This document shows, one piece after another, positions 35,601 through 43,445 of a stretch of DNA of 64,000 bases (positions are counted from its first letter, which is position 1; the number at the start of each line of letters is the position of its first letter). A model generated the notes under the pieces. The model made no database searches and was not told the DNA's origin. It saw only the letters and a program-made list of their open reading frames with translations. Location: contig NZ_CP069127.1 in NCBI RefSeq assembly GCF_016811915.1, positions 4,436,001 through 4,500,000 of the forward strand, written 5' to 3'. The stretch comes from Brevibacillus choshinensis. GTDB taxonomy: Bacteria > Bacillota > Bacilli > Brevibacillales > Brevibacillaceae. The translations under genes were made by a program, and so were the position numbers.

Positions 35601-35768
35601 GAGAAGCAAAACCAAGTGTTCGAAAAGCAAGCGGGTGCAGCCGCTAAAGGTATTGGTTTGCGTAATACGGACAGACGCCTAAAGCAGCTGTACGGCACAG
35701 GATTACGTATGGATAGTTTCCCTGGCCAAGGGACTGCCGTTTCCTTTCATATCCCAAAAAAGGAATGA
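32700..35768 (+). CDS. Hybrid sensor with two kinase modules: 7TM-HisKA-HATPase-REC-LytS-type kinase
   Basis: A 1022-residue membrane sensor. After an N-terminal helix comes an extracellular jelly-roll-like domain (about 40-180, 7TMR-DISMED2 type, with LNGEWEFFP), then about seven membrane helices (195-410). A first kinase has the HisKA histidine in NTSHELRNPLHG near residue 435, and HATPase boxes NLLHNAIKF and GFGLGLS. A receiver follows with MVDDDPIN near 695 and phospho-Asp in IVSDVMMP near 743. A second kinase of the LytS/YpdA type has its histidine in IQPHFLFNTLNS near 834 and ATP-binding VENALHHG near 920. I took the ATG at 32700; the Shine-Dalgarno site is poor, and the frame is open to 32652. 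The convergent REC-SARP gene is the likely output. Confidence 0.85.
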   Translation: MKKKTFLIVLLFLIAITGIRLSVLSILKPIDQPFAVNGKLDLRGFPIPEKDVLHLNGEWEFFPSQLVKPGMGAMNSIADKTNIQVPGAWEGAFSGNHDQTFLYGTYRLQIILDKAVEQTLQLKMSEIRTASAVYINGHLAGSSGHPSERVGRHLAKNVPYSILIPPKSSAIEVMIHVSNHAGEGGITQPIYFGTLEAVNQHSLLSMSLQFLLSIVFIVHAAYAVMLYFLGAANRSLLYFSLLILSAIVSVLTVDEKLLLIWFDFPYELTVKIAILSYIGVASFLPPFLYFLFPEYGNLRVIRWFGVFCLVYGTFIILAPSVYAARFALKFLGLFLLGSIVISVYILQSAFRKEKDVIYLLLACTSLAVNIIWTSAKNRLGFEMMHYPFDLIIAIFCFAGFWFKRFFRANTQATQLAEKLQLADKQKDEFLVNTSHELRNPLHGIINITQSVLDDRSTPVSEEHRKRLEIQITVARRMALMLNDLLDVTRLREKTVSLQIRSIRLQSIVTGVLELLRFMLDGKPLQLHIDIAENFPAVKADENRLIQILFNLLHNAIKFTEKGHITIHASIENERASIQVADTGIGMDKETQQRIFFPYEQGHTEMTMYVGGFGLGLSITKQLVELHSGTISVKSSPGEGTIFTFTLPLSGAEALPSETELLPAASSYGGEAAATKYLLADEAMSESTVVATNKPNILMVDDDPINLKILVDILGTVPYSISTATSAAEALAKLEFGHFDLIVSDVMMPHISGYELTRIIRERYAISELPILLLTARNRPEDIFAGFQSGANDYVTKPVDSMELRSRVRALTTLKLSIEERLRIEAAFLQAQIQPHFLFNTLNSIASLGTMDTSRMLSLLEEFSQYLRISFDFQNSERVIPLERELALVRSYLYIEKERYGERIDIHWKLDSGISISLPPLSIQTLVENALHHGILKRASGGRIDIHITDKGDSIEVCICDNGVGMSEEKQNQVFEKQAGAAAKGIGLRNTDRRLKQLYGTGLRMDSFPGQGTAVSFHIPKKE

Positions 35769-35791
35769 GCCCACAGCTCATTCCTTTTTTT
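35756..35791. terminator. Bidirectional terminator overlapping both convergent gene ends
   Basis: AAAGGAATGAGC / GCTCATTCCTTT stem. It contains the last codons of both the kinase and the response regulator genes, whose stops are only ten bases apart. Confidence 0.8.
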
Positions 35792-36911
35792 CCTGCTTCC
35801 ACTGGAGATACCAATCCGTGATCATTTGACTCGGCCGCTCATCCAATTCATTTTCCAAAACGGTTGCCAATGCCTGGTATTGGCGATGCACAGCTGGGGA
35901 GTTATTCAGTGAGGCATATAGCTTCATCAACTCAAAATGGGCTTCTTCCTCTTGCGGATAACGGTTGCATACGTCCAGATACTTCGCGATCGCCTTCTCT
36001 TCTTGTCCCATCTCTACGTAAGAATTTGCGATTTGAAAAGAGTAGTTCTGCCAAAGCATTTTCAGGCGATGGCGTTCACTCTCCGCCCACCAGTACTCGT
36101 AATCCTGCAGATAATCCCCTGTGTATGCCGCCAAGGCTTTTTCATACTCATCGATTGTTTCATCGGACAGGGAAGGTAACGCACTTATGTGCATTTCCCA
36201 TTCATCCACATCAACCATAGCCTTTTCGAGATTCAATATGTATCCGTCCATGACATTCTCTAATTTGATATGAGGTTCAAAGCGCTGCAGGACTTTACGA
36301 ATCAAATAAACGGTCGTGTACAATTGAGAATACGCCTTGCTCATATCGGCATCCGGCCAAAGAAGATCAACGATGACGGATTTGCGAACGAGTTTTCCTC
36401 GATATTGGAGTAAATACAAGAACAGCTCTTGTGCGCTGCTGGTTCGCCAACGAAGCAGCGAAGATTGGTGGTCTTCCACTTCAATCGATAAATGCTGGAG
36501 CATTTTTATGTGAATCGGTTGAATCGATGATACACTTGTTTGCGTTTCTCCATCCGCACGATCCTTTATTCGCTCCCATGTTTTCAATAATCGTTCTGTT
36601 CCGAAGGGTTTTAATAGGTAATCAAGCGCGTTCAGTTCAAATGCTTGAACGGCATAATCGTCATGGGCTGTTACAAATACGATCTGCAGCTTAGGCTTTT
36701 TTTCTAGCAATTGTTCTGCCAGCTCTATACCATTTACTTCTGGCATATGAATATCCAAGAACACCACATCTACATCTTCCTGAAGAATCGCTTCTCTCCC
36801 TTCGAACGAGTCCATATACTTCCCTACAATCTGGGCGTTTTCCATTTTTAGAAGTAGTTTTTCTAGAAAATTCAAAGAAAGATATTCATCGTCTATTAAA
36901 ATGATTTTCAT
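35778..36911 (-). CDS. Response regulator with SARP-type DNA-binding and BTAD domains
   Basis: A 377-residue regulator. The receiver (residues 1-120) has LIDDE, phospho-Asp54 region VFLDIHMPE, Thr in FVTAHD and Lys in LLKPF. A winged helix of the OmpR/SARP kind (about 140-225, with SSAQELFLYLLQYRGKLV and LLWPDADMSKAYSQLYTTV) follows. The C-terminus is an all-helical BTAD/TPR domain (about 240-370). Such proteins in Bacillales pair with LytS-type or 7TM hybrid kinases. The big two-kinase sensor next door, convergent, is the natural partner. Targets are unknown. Confidence 0.85.
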   Translation of the reverse strand: MKIILIDDEYLSLNFLEKLLLKMENAQIVGKYMDSFEGREAILQEDVDVVFLDIHMPEVNGIELAEQLLEKKPKLQIVFVTAHDDYAVQAFELNALDYLLKPFGTERLLKTWERIKDRADGETQTSVSSIQPIHIKMLQHLSIEVEDHQSSLLRWRTSSAQELFLYLLQYRGKLVRKSVIVDLLWPDADMSKAYSQLYTTVYLIRKVLQRFEPHIKLENVMDGYILNLEKAMVDVDEWEMHISALPSLSDETIDEYEKALAAYTGDYLQDYEYWWAESERHRLKMLWQNYSFQIANSYVEMGQEEKAIAKYLDVCNRYPQEEEAHFELMKLYASLNNSPAVHRQYQALATVLENELDERPSQMITDWYLQWKQEKKE

Positions 36912-37239
36912 TGACTGCTCCTATTTACCACTAATATATTTTCATACATAAAAATATAATGGAAAACTATACTTTATGTAAGGATTTTCCACCACTCTTC
37001 TTATTCCTTTCACAAAAAGCAGCCTCCCTTTTTGGAAAACCACTTTCTCTTCAGGAAACAAACTATTTCATACGCTCCTCTTTTTGCCGATGCAATCTTT
37101 TTAGGACTTGCGTTACCTATGCTTGTTTCCCCATTGTCCTACTCATAGCGAATGAAGTCAAAATGAAAAGGCTTGAGTCCAGTACAAAACCGAACTCAAA
37201 CCGTTCTGATTGCTGAAACACTTCAACAGGCATCCAATG
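36912..37239. other. AT-rich gene-free stretch upstream of the REC-SARP gene
   Basis: About 330 bases between the response regulator start and the adhesin's terminator. The 60 bases next to the regulator are very AT-rich (ATATATTTTCATACATAA-like) and should contain its promoter. A plus-strand frame of 85 codons exists but has no ribosome binding site or recognisable protein character. I see nothing else. Confidence 0.4.
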
Positions 37240-37275
37240 AAAAAAGCCCTCCCGGAAATAGCCGTGGAGGGCTTT
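37240..37275 (-). terminator. Intrinsic terminator of the sortase-adhesin operon
   Basis: AAAGCCCTCC / GGAGGGCTTT stem and T run on the minus strand, about 22 bases after the adhesin stop codon. Confidence 0.8.
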
Positions 37276-37297
37276 GATCAGTCAGCAGAAGCTGGTG

Positions 37298-40200
37298 TTA
37301 CGCTTTTTGTTTTCTACGAGAAAGCAGGATGTTGATCCCGACCAGTATGGAGGCGATTCCCGCATAGAGTGTGCCTGCGTTCGCTTCCTCCCCGGTCTTG
37401 GGTAAAACTGCTCTGGATTCCTGACCTAACACTTCCCCGTTGTTGTTCGCCTGGCTGTCATCTACCGCACCAGCAGGATTGCCGGAGCCTGAAACAGGAT
37501 CAGTTTGCCCGGCGTTGTCCATCTGTCCTGCATCTGCATTGCCGGTCGATCCTTGGGTGCTTGGAATTGTCGGTGTGGTCGGAACAGTCGGTTGTACAGG
37601 GTTACCCGTTCCACCTGTACTCGATCCACCTGTGCTTCCGGGCTGCGTCGGTTTGACTGGCTTGTCAGGCTCGTCCTTGTCTGGCCTGTCCCCATCGGAT
37701 CCTCCGCCGTGGTCACCTCCGCCATTGTCGCCTCCGCCGTTGTCACCTCCGCCATTGTCGCCTCCGCCGTTGTCACCTCCGCCGTTGTCGCCTCCGCCGC
37801 TGTCGCCTCCGCCGTTGTCGCCTCCGCCGTTGTTGCCGCCTCCGCCGTTTCCGCCTCCGCCGTTTCCGCCGCCTCCGCCTCCGGAAGCTACCCTGTTCTC
37901 TGCTACGACTTCCACGATCTCTGTCTGGCTTCTGACAATCTCAAAAGGTACAGGTTTCCCGCTTTTGACGTATCCGGTCGGAGCCTTTGTCTCCACGAAC
38001 TGGTATTTACCCGGATTCAGTCCGTTCAATTCAAGCTCCCCGTTTTCATTCGTGACCAGATCGGTCATCTCGTTGCCGTCTTTGTCTTTGATGATGTCAC
38101 CGTTTTCATCCTCGAGAGAGAATACCGCGCCTTTCAGCTTATGGTTCGGATAGCCCTCTCTCACCTTGATCAGCTTGACCGAGCCCGGGATCAGCTTGTT
38201 GGTGATCGTCAGCTCTTTCAGGCCTTCCTCGGTAAGCTCGAAGTCATACGGCGCAGCTAGCTCGTAGTCGGCTAGGGCTTTCTTTTCAACGAATCGGTAA
38301 GCTCCCGCCTTTAGTCCATCTACGCGCAGTTTGCCGCCGCTTCCTGTCGCCCCGGTGTACACGACTTTTCCGTCAGCATCCACAAGATCGAATACGACGC
38401 CATCCAGAGGCTCTTTCGTGTAGTGGTCAACCTTTAGCAGCTCGACAGAACCGACATTGATCGTGTTTTCGATGTCCTGTTTCAACACTTGTGTCTGGTT
38501 CGCCGCAATCGTGAATTCGATCGGTGCTGGGTCAAGCTTGTATCCCTTCGGCGCTGTCTTTTCTGTCAGTAGATACTTGCCTGGCTTCAATTCCCCTTTG
38601 GAAATCTTGCCGTTCGCATCCGATGTCAGTTCCGCTACATTCTCAAGTGATCCGTTTCCGTTCTCAAATTGCAGCTGGAAGATCGCGCCCGCAAGCGGAA
38701 CCGCGTGATTCTCCGCATCGACTTTGGTAAATTCGAATCCTTGGCGCAGCAGCTTGTTGCCGACCGTAAGTTCGCATTCGGAGGTCGGTGCAGCGTCCGG
38801 ATCGGATGGAGCAGGTGCCGCGCAGCCAACGATTCCTGCTGCCGGATCAGATGCCCCTTGCTTCAACGTGATCTTTTTCCCACCCTGGTAGTCAGGACCG
38901 ATCACATAACCGGCAGGAGCCGCCACTTCCTTCAATACGTACGTCTTGAGCTTCAGATTCGTGAAGAGTGCTACCCCGTTGCTATCCGTTTCCACTTGCT
39001 TGATCAGCGTAGCGCCTGACTTGTCGTACAAGGCGAAAACCGCTTTCTCCAACGTCGTCGCCGGATTGTCGGCATCTACCTTGACCACCTTCAGATCGCC
39101 GGACGGGGTCGTCCCGCCGCCTCCAGCCCCCGACAGGATAACGCGAATTCCTTCGCTGCCGTTTTCATCGACTCCTACTACGGTGACACCGTGGAAAGCG
39201 GCCGAATTGCTGATGATTTCGCCGTAGCTCGCATTGATAAACGATTTGTACTCCAGGATGTACGCCCGACTCAGCTCATTTTTGAAAGTGAGAGTAAAGG
39301 TGTTTCCCGCTACATCCAGTGCGTAATCGTCACTGTCCATTTCTTCCCCTTTGGACAGGATCCCGTTGGCCGTCACTTTCGTGGTATAGAGCTTGAAGGA
39401 ATCCGTGATGAGGATTTGTTTGTCAGACAGCGTGTCGGTCAGCACGGCCCCCGCACCTATGGTAGACTGGCTGGGGTTGACCGTCACTGTCCAGAAAGCG
39501 AACTCCTCATCCTCACCGGAGCCTTGCTTGCCCGATTTGAGAAGGTACTTGCCGCCGTGAGTCGGTCTAATGGTCGTAGAAGCTTGGTACAACGGCGCGC
39601 TTGCAGGATCACCATAATGCAAGGTCGCGTTGTTTTTGTATTCAGCTAACACATCATGGCCTTCGAGGCTCGTCTGGTACGTGATGCGATGAGCGGCATC
39701 GATGTTCCCGAGCTCCAGAATGAAACCGTCGCCCTCAGCATTTTGGATTTTCTCAAAGTGCTTGGGTTCGATCGGATCCCCGACGATTTTTACCCCGTTG
39801 GCCCCGCCTGTCAGCTCCAGTTTATTAACGGTCAACGAGCCGTCCACAAACGTCTGGTCGCCTGTATACACATCTTGGATCACCGCGTTTTCGATCTCAT
39901 ACAGATTGTAGTTGATGTCAATGGTCCACGTGATGATCTTTTTCTCGGCGTCATACCAGCCTGTTTTGCTTCCGTTGTTCGTGGTGTAGCTGTCTGGAGT
40001 GACCGAAGCAGCTTTGACGAGCGTATGCCCCACGCTCTTATGGTCGTCCCACGTCAGCGTGGCATCGTTCGTGTAGCTTTTGGGACGATCGGGAATGCGA
40101 GGGTCAAAGGAAGTCTGGTAGGTGATTTCATAGGCACCAGATATCGTTCCTTTGAATGCAATGGTAAACCCTTCACTGTCCGCATCCGCTACGACGGTAT

Positions 40201-42223
40201 AATCGTCTTCCTTTTTCAGCCCGGAGATTTCCAGGCTTCCCGGCAAGAACCGCAGTCCCTGGTTTTCAAAACGGTCTTTGATGACGACATTGCTCATGTC
40301 CCATGGACCTGAGGGAGCGTCCATGTTCAGGCTCATGCGCCAATCGATCGTTTTGCTCGCGTAGTCGATCTTGCTTACGTTTTTGGCGAAAATGTTCTCC
40401 TGAATCTTTCTCTCCCAGGTCACAGTCTCCTGATTGTACATTTTCACTTCGTTCGATAGCACAGCATTCGCGTAGACGCGATCCTTTGGTTTGGTCTGAT
40501 AGGTGATTTCATAGGCGTTGTCTATGCCGCTGGCAGCAATGAACTCCAAGCGGAAGCCATTTGACAGCTTGGCGAAGGAGTAGTCTGTCCCAAGAGTAAG
40601 CTTGTCCCCGACTCTGGTGCCCTTCCCGTCGTCGCCGATCGCCACTCGATAGACCGTCAAGGAGCTTTCAATCAACTCCTGGCTGTCGTCCAAAAAAGCG
40701 TCCTCGATCCACGCATTGCCAAGATCCAGATGCTGTTCGTTGTAATTGTAGTAGATCGCCCAGTCGATCGTTTGGGTTTTCGAATTGTAACCCGTCGAAT
40801 CTTTTGCCAAAGGCTTGCTGTATTTGGCAGAGACACTCGCCGTATCCTGCCAAGGCAAAGGCAGATCGTCGGATTCGACCTTGGCTTTGTTGGCAAAGCT
40901 CTGGTCGGTCTTGTCCGTGATGCTGGTGGTGTACGTCACCCGGTAGGCGCTGTCGATGTCACCGAAGGGAATGGTAAAGCCGTTGGTTTCCGGCAGCATC
41001 GCAGCTGTCTTGCTCACCGTTCCTGCTTCCTTGACCGAGCCATCCAGCTGGACCTCGAGCGCGGTTACCTTGACAGAATTCAGATCCAATTCCAAGCCAG
41101 CTGGCAGTTCATCCGTAAAGATAGCATTCTTGATCGATTTTTCTCCGAGGTTGAAATCCACGGTCCAGTCAATCGAGCCGGGATTCATGCTTTTGTTCGC
41201 TCGGCCACCCTTCTCGATGTCGCTGGTATTTGTGCCTAGGAAGTGAACTTGAATGGGGTCGATTCCGTCCAGCTCAAATTTGATTTGCTGCTTCGTGCCG
41301 CCCTCGAATTTGCTTTCGTCAAACTGGCGCCATACGTAGAAATTGCCCGTTACTTCCGTCCCATCATCAATGGAATCGTTAAAAGTGAGAGTAACTGTCC
41401 CGTTCCCTGTCACTTCAAACGTTCCTACATCACCATCTAGCTCACCTTCCTCCGAATTCGCCAGTTCAAACCTGTCCGGCAGATCGAAGGTAAAGGTGGC
41501 GCCGTCCGAATAGCTGTGCCCCACAGGGAGCTTCCACGTAAAATCGATTTGCACGCGCGACCCTTGCTCCGGGCGAAACTCCTCGATGCTGGTGCCATTC
41601 TCGCCCTTCATGACCACGCTGGTGATGATGTTTTCTTCGATGACGGTTTCTTCCGGGTCTGGGACTACAACCGGCGGGGCATCGGGCAAGGGTTCTGTGG
41701 GAGGGGGGACCGTTTCTTCAACTGGGCTAGTCGTCCCTCCGCCTGGAGTGCTCGTGTCTCCGTCTGGTGTGGGCGTCCCGTCTGGTGTGGTCGCCCCTCT
41801 GTCTGGTGTGGTCGTCCCTCCGTCTGGTGTGGGCGTGTCTCCGTCTGGTGTGGGCGTCCCTCCGTCTGGTGTGGGCGTCCCTCCGTCTGGTGTGTGCGTC
41901 CCTCCGTCTGGTGCGGTCGTCCCTCCGTCTGGTGTAGTCGTCCCTCCACCTGTGGTCGTGTCCCCGCCTGTGGTCGTGTCTCCACCTGCTGTCGTGTCTC
42001 CACCTGTGGTCGTGTCTCCACCTGTGGTCGTGTCCCCACCTGTGGTCGTGTCTCCTCCCGTGGTCGTGTCTCCTCCCGTGGTCGTGTCGCCACCTGCTGT
42101 CGTGTCTCCACCTGTGGTCTCCGTCTGCCCGGTAGTCTCGGCGTGCACGGCCGATGCCATCCCGAAAAAGCTGTGGATGATCAGCATGAATGCCACAGCT
42201 ATACTCCAATATTTCCTTTGCAT
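37298..42223 (-). CDS. LPXTG-anchored multi-domain surface adhesin (collagen-binding/Cna-B type)
   Basis: A 1641-residue wall protein. A signal peptide (about 1-28) precedes tandem TTTGGD repeats (about 31-90) and TPDGGT-like repeats (about 90-150). Several beta-sandwich collagen-binding-like modules with recurring ITYQTS or similar ends fill about 190-1080. Four SpaA/Cna-B domains follow (about 1085-1450), each with an early KVD/KVR lysine and a late E-box such as LKEVAAP or LTEKTAPKGY, suggesting isopeptide bonds. A Gly/Asn/Asp-rich linker leads to the sorting signal LPKTG, a hydrophobic helix and RRKQKA. The start has GGAGGAG upstream. A sortase gene directly precedes it, so that enzyme probably anchors it. 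The ligand is unknown. Confidence 0.9.
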   Translation of the reverse strand: MQRKYWSIAVAFMLIIHSFFGMASAVHAETTGQTETTGGDTTAGGDTTTGGDTTTGGDTTTGGDTTTGGDTTTGGDTTAGGDTTTGGDTTTGGGTTTPDGGTTAPDGGTHTPDGGTPTPDGGTPTPDGDTPTPDGGTTTPDRGATTPDGTPTPDGDTSTPGGGTTSPVEETVPPPTEPLPDAPPVVVPDPEETVIEENIITSVVMKGENGTSIEEFRPEQGSRVQIDFTWKLPVGHSYSDGATFTFDLPDRFELANSEEGELDGDVGTFEVTGNGTVTLTFNDSIDDGTEVTGNFYVWRQFDESKFEGGTKQQIKFELDGIDPIQVHFLGTNTSDIEKGGRANKSMNPGSIDWTVDFNLGEKSIKNAIFTDELPAGLELDLNSVKVTALEVQLDGSVKEAGTVSKTAAMLPETNGFTIPFGDIDSAYRVTYTTSITDKTDQSFANKAKVESDDLPLPWQDTASVSAKYSKPLAKDSTGYNSKTQTIDWAIYYNYNEQHLDLGNAWIEDAFLDDSQELIESSLTVYRVAIGDDGKGTRVGDKLTLGTDYSFAKLSNGFRLEFIAASGIDNAYEITYQTKPKDRVYANAVLSNEVKMYNQETVTWERKIQENIFAKNVSKIDYASKTIDWRMSLNMDAPSGPWDMSNVVIKDRFENQGLRFLPGSLEISGLKKEDDYTVVADADSEGFTIAFKGTISGAYEITYQTSFDPRIPDRPKSYTNDATLTWDDHKSVGHTLVKAASVTPDSYTTNNGSKTGWYDAEKKIITWTIDINYNLYEIENAVIQDVYTGDQTFVDGSLTVNKLELTGGANGVKIVGDPIEPKHFEKIQNAEGDGFILELGNIDAAHRITYQTSLEGHDVLAEYKNNATLHYGDPASAPLYQASTTIRPTHGGKYLLKSGKQGSGEDEEFAFWTVTVNPSQSTIGAGAVLTDTLSDKQILITDSFKLYTTKVTANGILSKGEEMDSDDYALDVAGNTFTLTFKNELSRAYILEYKSFINASYGEIISNSAAFHGVTVVGVDENGSEGIRVILSGAGGGGTTPSGDLKVVKVDADNPATTLEKAVFALYDKSGATLIKQVETDSNGVALFTNLKLKTYVLKEVAAPAGYVIGPDYQGGKKITLKQGASDPAAGIVGCAAPAPSDPDAAPTSECELTVGNKLLRQGFEFTKVDAENHAVPLAGAIFQLQFENGNGSLENVAELTSDANGKISKGELKPGKYLLTEKTAPKGYKLDPAPIEFTIAANQTQVLKQDIENTINVGSVELLKVDHYTKEPLDGVVFDLVDADGKVVYTGATGSGGKLRVDGLKAGAYRFVEKKALADYELAAPYDFELTEEGLKELTITNKLIPGSVKLIKVREGYPNHKLKGAVFSLEDENGDIIKDKDGNEMTDLVTNENGELELNGLNPGKYQFVETKAPTGYVKSGKPVPFEIVRSQTEIVEVVAENRVASGGGGGGNGGGGNGGGGNNGGGDNGGGDSGGGDNGGGDNGGGDNGGGDNGGGDNGGGDHGGGSDGDRPDKDEPDKPVKPTQPGSTGGSSTGGTGNPVQPTVPTTPTIPSTQGSTGNADAGQMDNAGQTDPVSGSGNPAGAVDDSQANNNGEVLGQESRAVLPKTGEEANAGTLYAGIASILVGINILLSRRKQKA
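37698..37880 (-). repeat. Tandem 15-base repeats coding NGGGD/NGGGG near the adhesin's anchor
   Basis: About a dozen imperfect copies of a unit that reads GGCGACAACGGCGGA on the coding strand. They encode a flexible Asn/Gly/Asp linker before the proline-rich stalk and LPXTG. Copy number could vary by slippage in steps of five residues. Confidence 0.75.
41760..42115 (-). repeat. Two families of 18-base tandem repeats in the adhesin N-terminus
   Basis: About nine copies of a unit coding TTTGGD (roughly 41945-42115) and about nine of a unit coding TPDGGT (roughly 41760-41945). Each is 18 bases, in frame, and nearly identical between copies. Gain or loss of units would keep the frame and change the stalk length. 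Confidence 0.8.
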
Positions 42224-42274
42224 ACACTCCTCCTGAACTCTTTCAAACTCCTATGTTTCCTAAAAGGAACATTG

Positions 42275-42877
42275 TCAGCCGAAATTCTTCAACTTCGCTT
42301 GCACGATCAGCCGATCTGTCGGATTCTTCTTTCCAATGGGAGTACAGGTAACTAGCGTGAGCAAAGGTTCCTTCTGATCGGCAAGGACCTCTACTTTCGT
42401 ACGGTCCACTACAAAAGCTTTGATGACGACAAATACATATCTCCCGGTTTTCGTCTCGATCTCGATCTCGTCATTCGGCGCGAGCTCGTTTAGACGATTA
42501 AACTGTTTGCCGTAGGTGACAGCACGGTGTCCTGCCAAGCCGACGTTGTTCCTGCCGAATTCCTTCTCCGGCTCAATCATGCCTACGCCTTTGCGTAGAG
42601 CCGACTCGTCCGAACCTTCGAAAATCATCATGTTCAGATCGATCCTAGGAATCCGGATTACGCCCCTCGCGCCATCGAGCAGCTCGACTGCGTCTTGCCG
42701 CACGCTTGCTTGTTCAGCAATAGGCGACTCGGCTTCATCGATTTGCGTGCCTACGTAGCTCAGTTGCTCGAAAGCCTCAATCAATCGCTCTTGCTTTTGA
42801 TCAGCAGCTTTCTTTTCCACTTGGGGATACATTAGGAGAAAAATGCCTGCCAGGATAAAACCTGCTCCCCAAAGCAT
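42275..42877 (-). CDS. Class D-like sortase
   Basis: A 200-residue transpeptidase. One N-terminal membrane helix (about 3-18) anchors it outside the cell. The catalytic His117 (AGHRA), Cys178 (TLVTCTP) and Arg189 (DRLIV) are all present in the order of sortases. The TLVTC context and single N-terminal anchor fit class D or the related BA-SrtC-like groups; class is uncertain. The ATG at 42877 has GAGGGAG six bases before it; an in-frame ATG nine codons upstream lies before that site. It is followed after 51 bases by the LPKTG adhesin gene, its likely dedicated substrate. Confidence 0.88.
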   Translation of the reverse strand: MLWGAGFILAGIFLLMYPQVEKKAADQKQERLIEAFEQLSYVGTQIDEAESPIAEQASVRQDAVELLDGARGVIRIPRIDLNMMIFEGSDESALRKGVGMIEPEKEFGRNNVGLAGHRAVTYGKQFNRLNELAPNDEIEIETKTGRYVFVVIKAFVVDRTKVEVLADQKEPLLTLVTCTPIGKKNPTDRLIVQAKLKNFG

Positions 42878-43063
42878 GCGCAACTCCCTCTCCCCTTCCC
42901 GCACCGTTTTTTCGTTTCACTTTCCTCCTCCCTGTACTGTCTCGTTATGAATGGGGATATCATCTGTCTCTGTTGGATGGCTATTTCGGACGTATGTATA
43001 ACAAATGAAAAATACCCCAAATGATCATAAATTTCTGACCTATACAAATTCTGAACAACCAGC

Positions 43064-43110
43064 CAAAAAAGGGGTGTCCTGATCAGCGCTGTCTCGCTTC
43101 AGGACACCCC
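43064..43110 (-). terminator. Intrinsic terminator after the yqgQ gene group
   Basis: A twelve-base perfect stem GGGGTGTCCTGA / TCAGGACACCCC with a 16-base loop, followed by TTTTTT on the minus strand. Confidence 0.85.
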
Positions 43111-43146
43111 CCACACTACATGGGCATATTCGGCTCTATTTCCATC

Positions 43147-43245
43147 TCATCTGCTGATCTTCGTCCGCTGGCTCGAATGAACCACAAAAAGCGTGCCCAC
43201 CGCCATCGCATCCGCCACGGTCAGTAAGCACGCCTCCCACATCAT
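43147..43245 (-). CDS. Possible small membrane peptide coupled to yqgQ, 32 aa
   Basis: Reads MMWEACLLTVADAMAVGTLF and ends SSQRTKISR. Its ATG overlaps the yqgQ stop codon (ATGATG), so translation could be coupled. It has one hydrophobic stretch and a basic end, like other small membrane peptides. It lies between yqgQ and the operon terminator, which favours a real gene, but no homology is known to me. Confidence 0.35.
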   Translation of the reverse strand: MMWEACLLTVADAMAVGTLFVVHSSQRTKISR

Positions 43246-43445
43246 CGATCGTCCGCTTTACGCTTGCTGCGCACAGCTGACATCGCCTCCATAAATTCTT
43301 CCTTGTCGATGACGTTTAATTCGTAGAGCTCCCGAATCTCATCTTCAATCAAAAGCAAGTCCCCCTCGGGGTCCCCGGTATAAATAAACAGTCCGAAGCG
43401 GTGCAGAAACGCCTTTAAGTCGAAATCACTCGGGCGAGAATTCAA
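43242..43445 (-). CDS. yqgQ: YqgQ family protein
   Basis: A 67-residue protein of the YqgQ (DUF910) family of Bacillales. The hallmark FIYTGDPEGDLLLIEDEIRELY begins near residue 20 (compare FIYTGD and EDEIKELY in Bacillus YqgQ). The function is unknown; in B. subtilis it lies near the glucokinase gene. Here the start overlaps the upstream gene's stop by four bases, so the two are translated together. Confidence 0.85.
   Translation of the reverse strand: MNSRPSDFDLKAFLHRFGLFIYTGDPEGDLLLIEDEIRELYELNVIDKEEFMEAMSAVRSKRKADDR

Noticed and set aside
36959..37216. An 85-codon plus-strand frame in the gap before the adhesin
   Set aside because: No ribosome binding site, no domain character, and it runs toward convergent genes in an AT-rich promoter region.
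41760..42115. CRISPR-like periodic repeats
   Set aside because: Units are 18 bases with no unique spacers and are in frame inside a surface-protein gene.
41516..42355. Plus-strand Cys/Val/Gly repeat frames opposite the adhesin N-terminus
   Set aside because: They only mirror the 18-base repeats of the adhesin gene; the minus-strand protein has signal peptide, domains and LPXTG.
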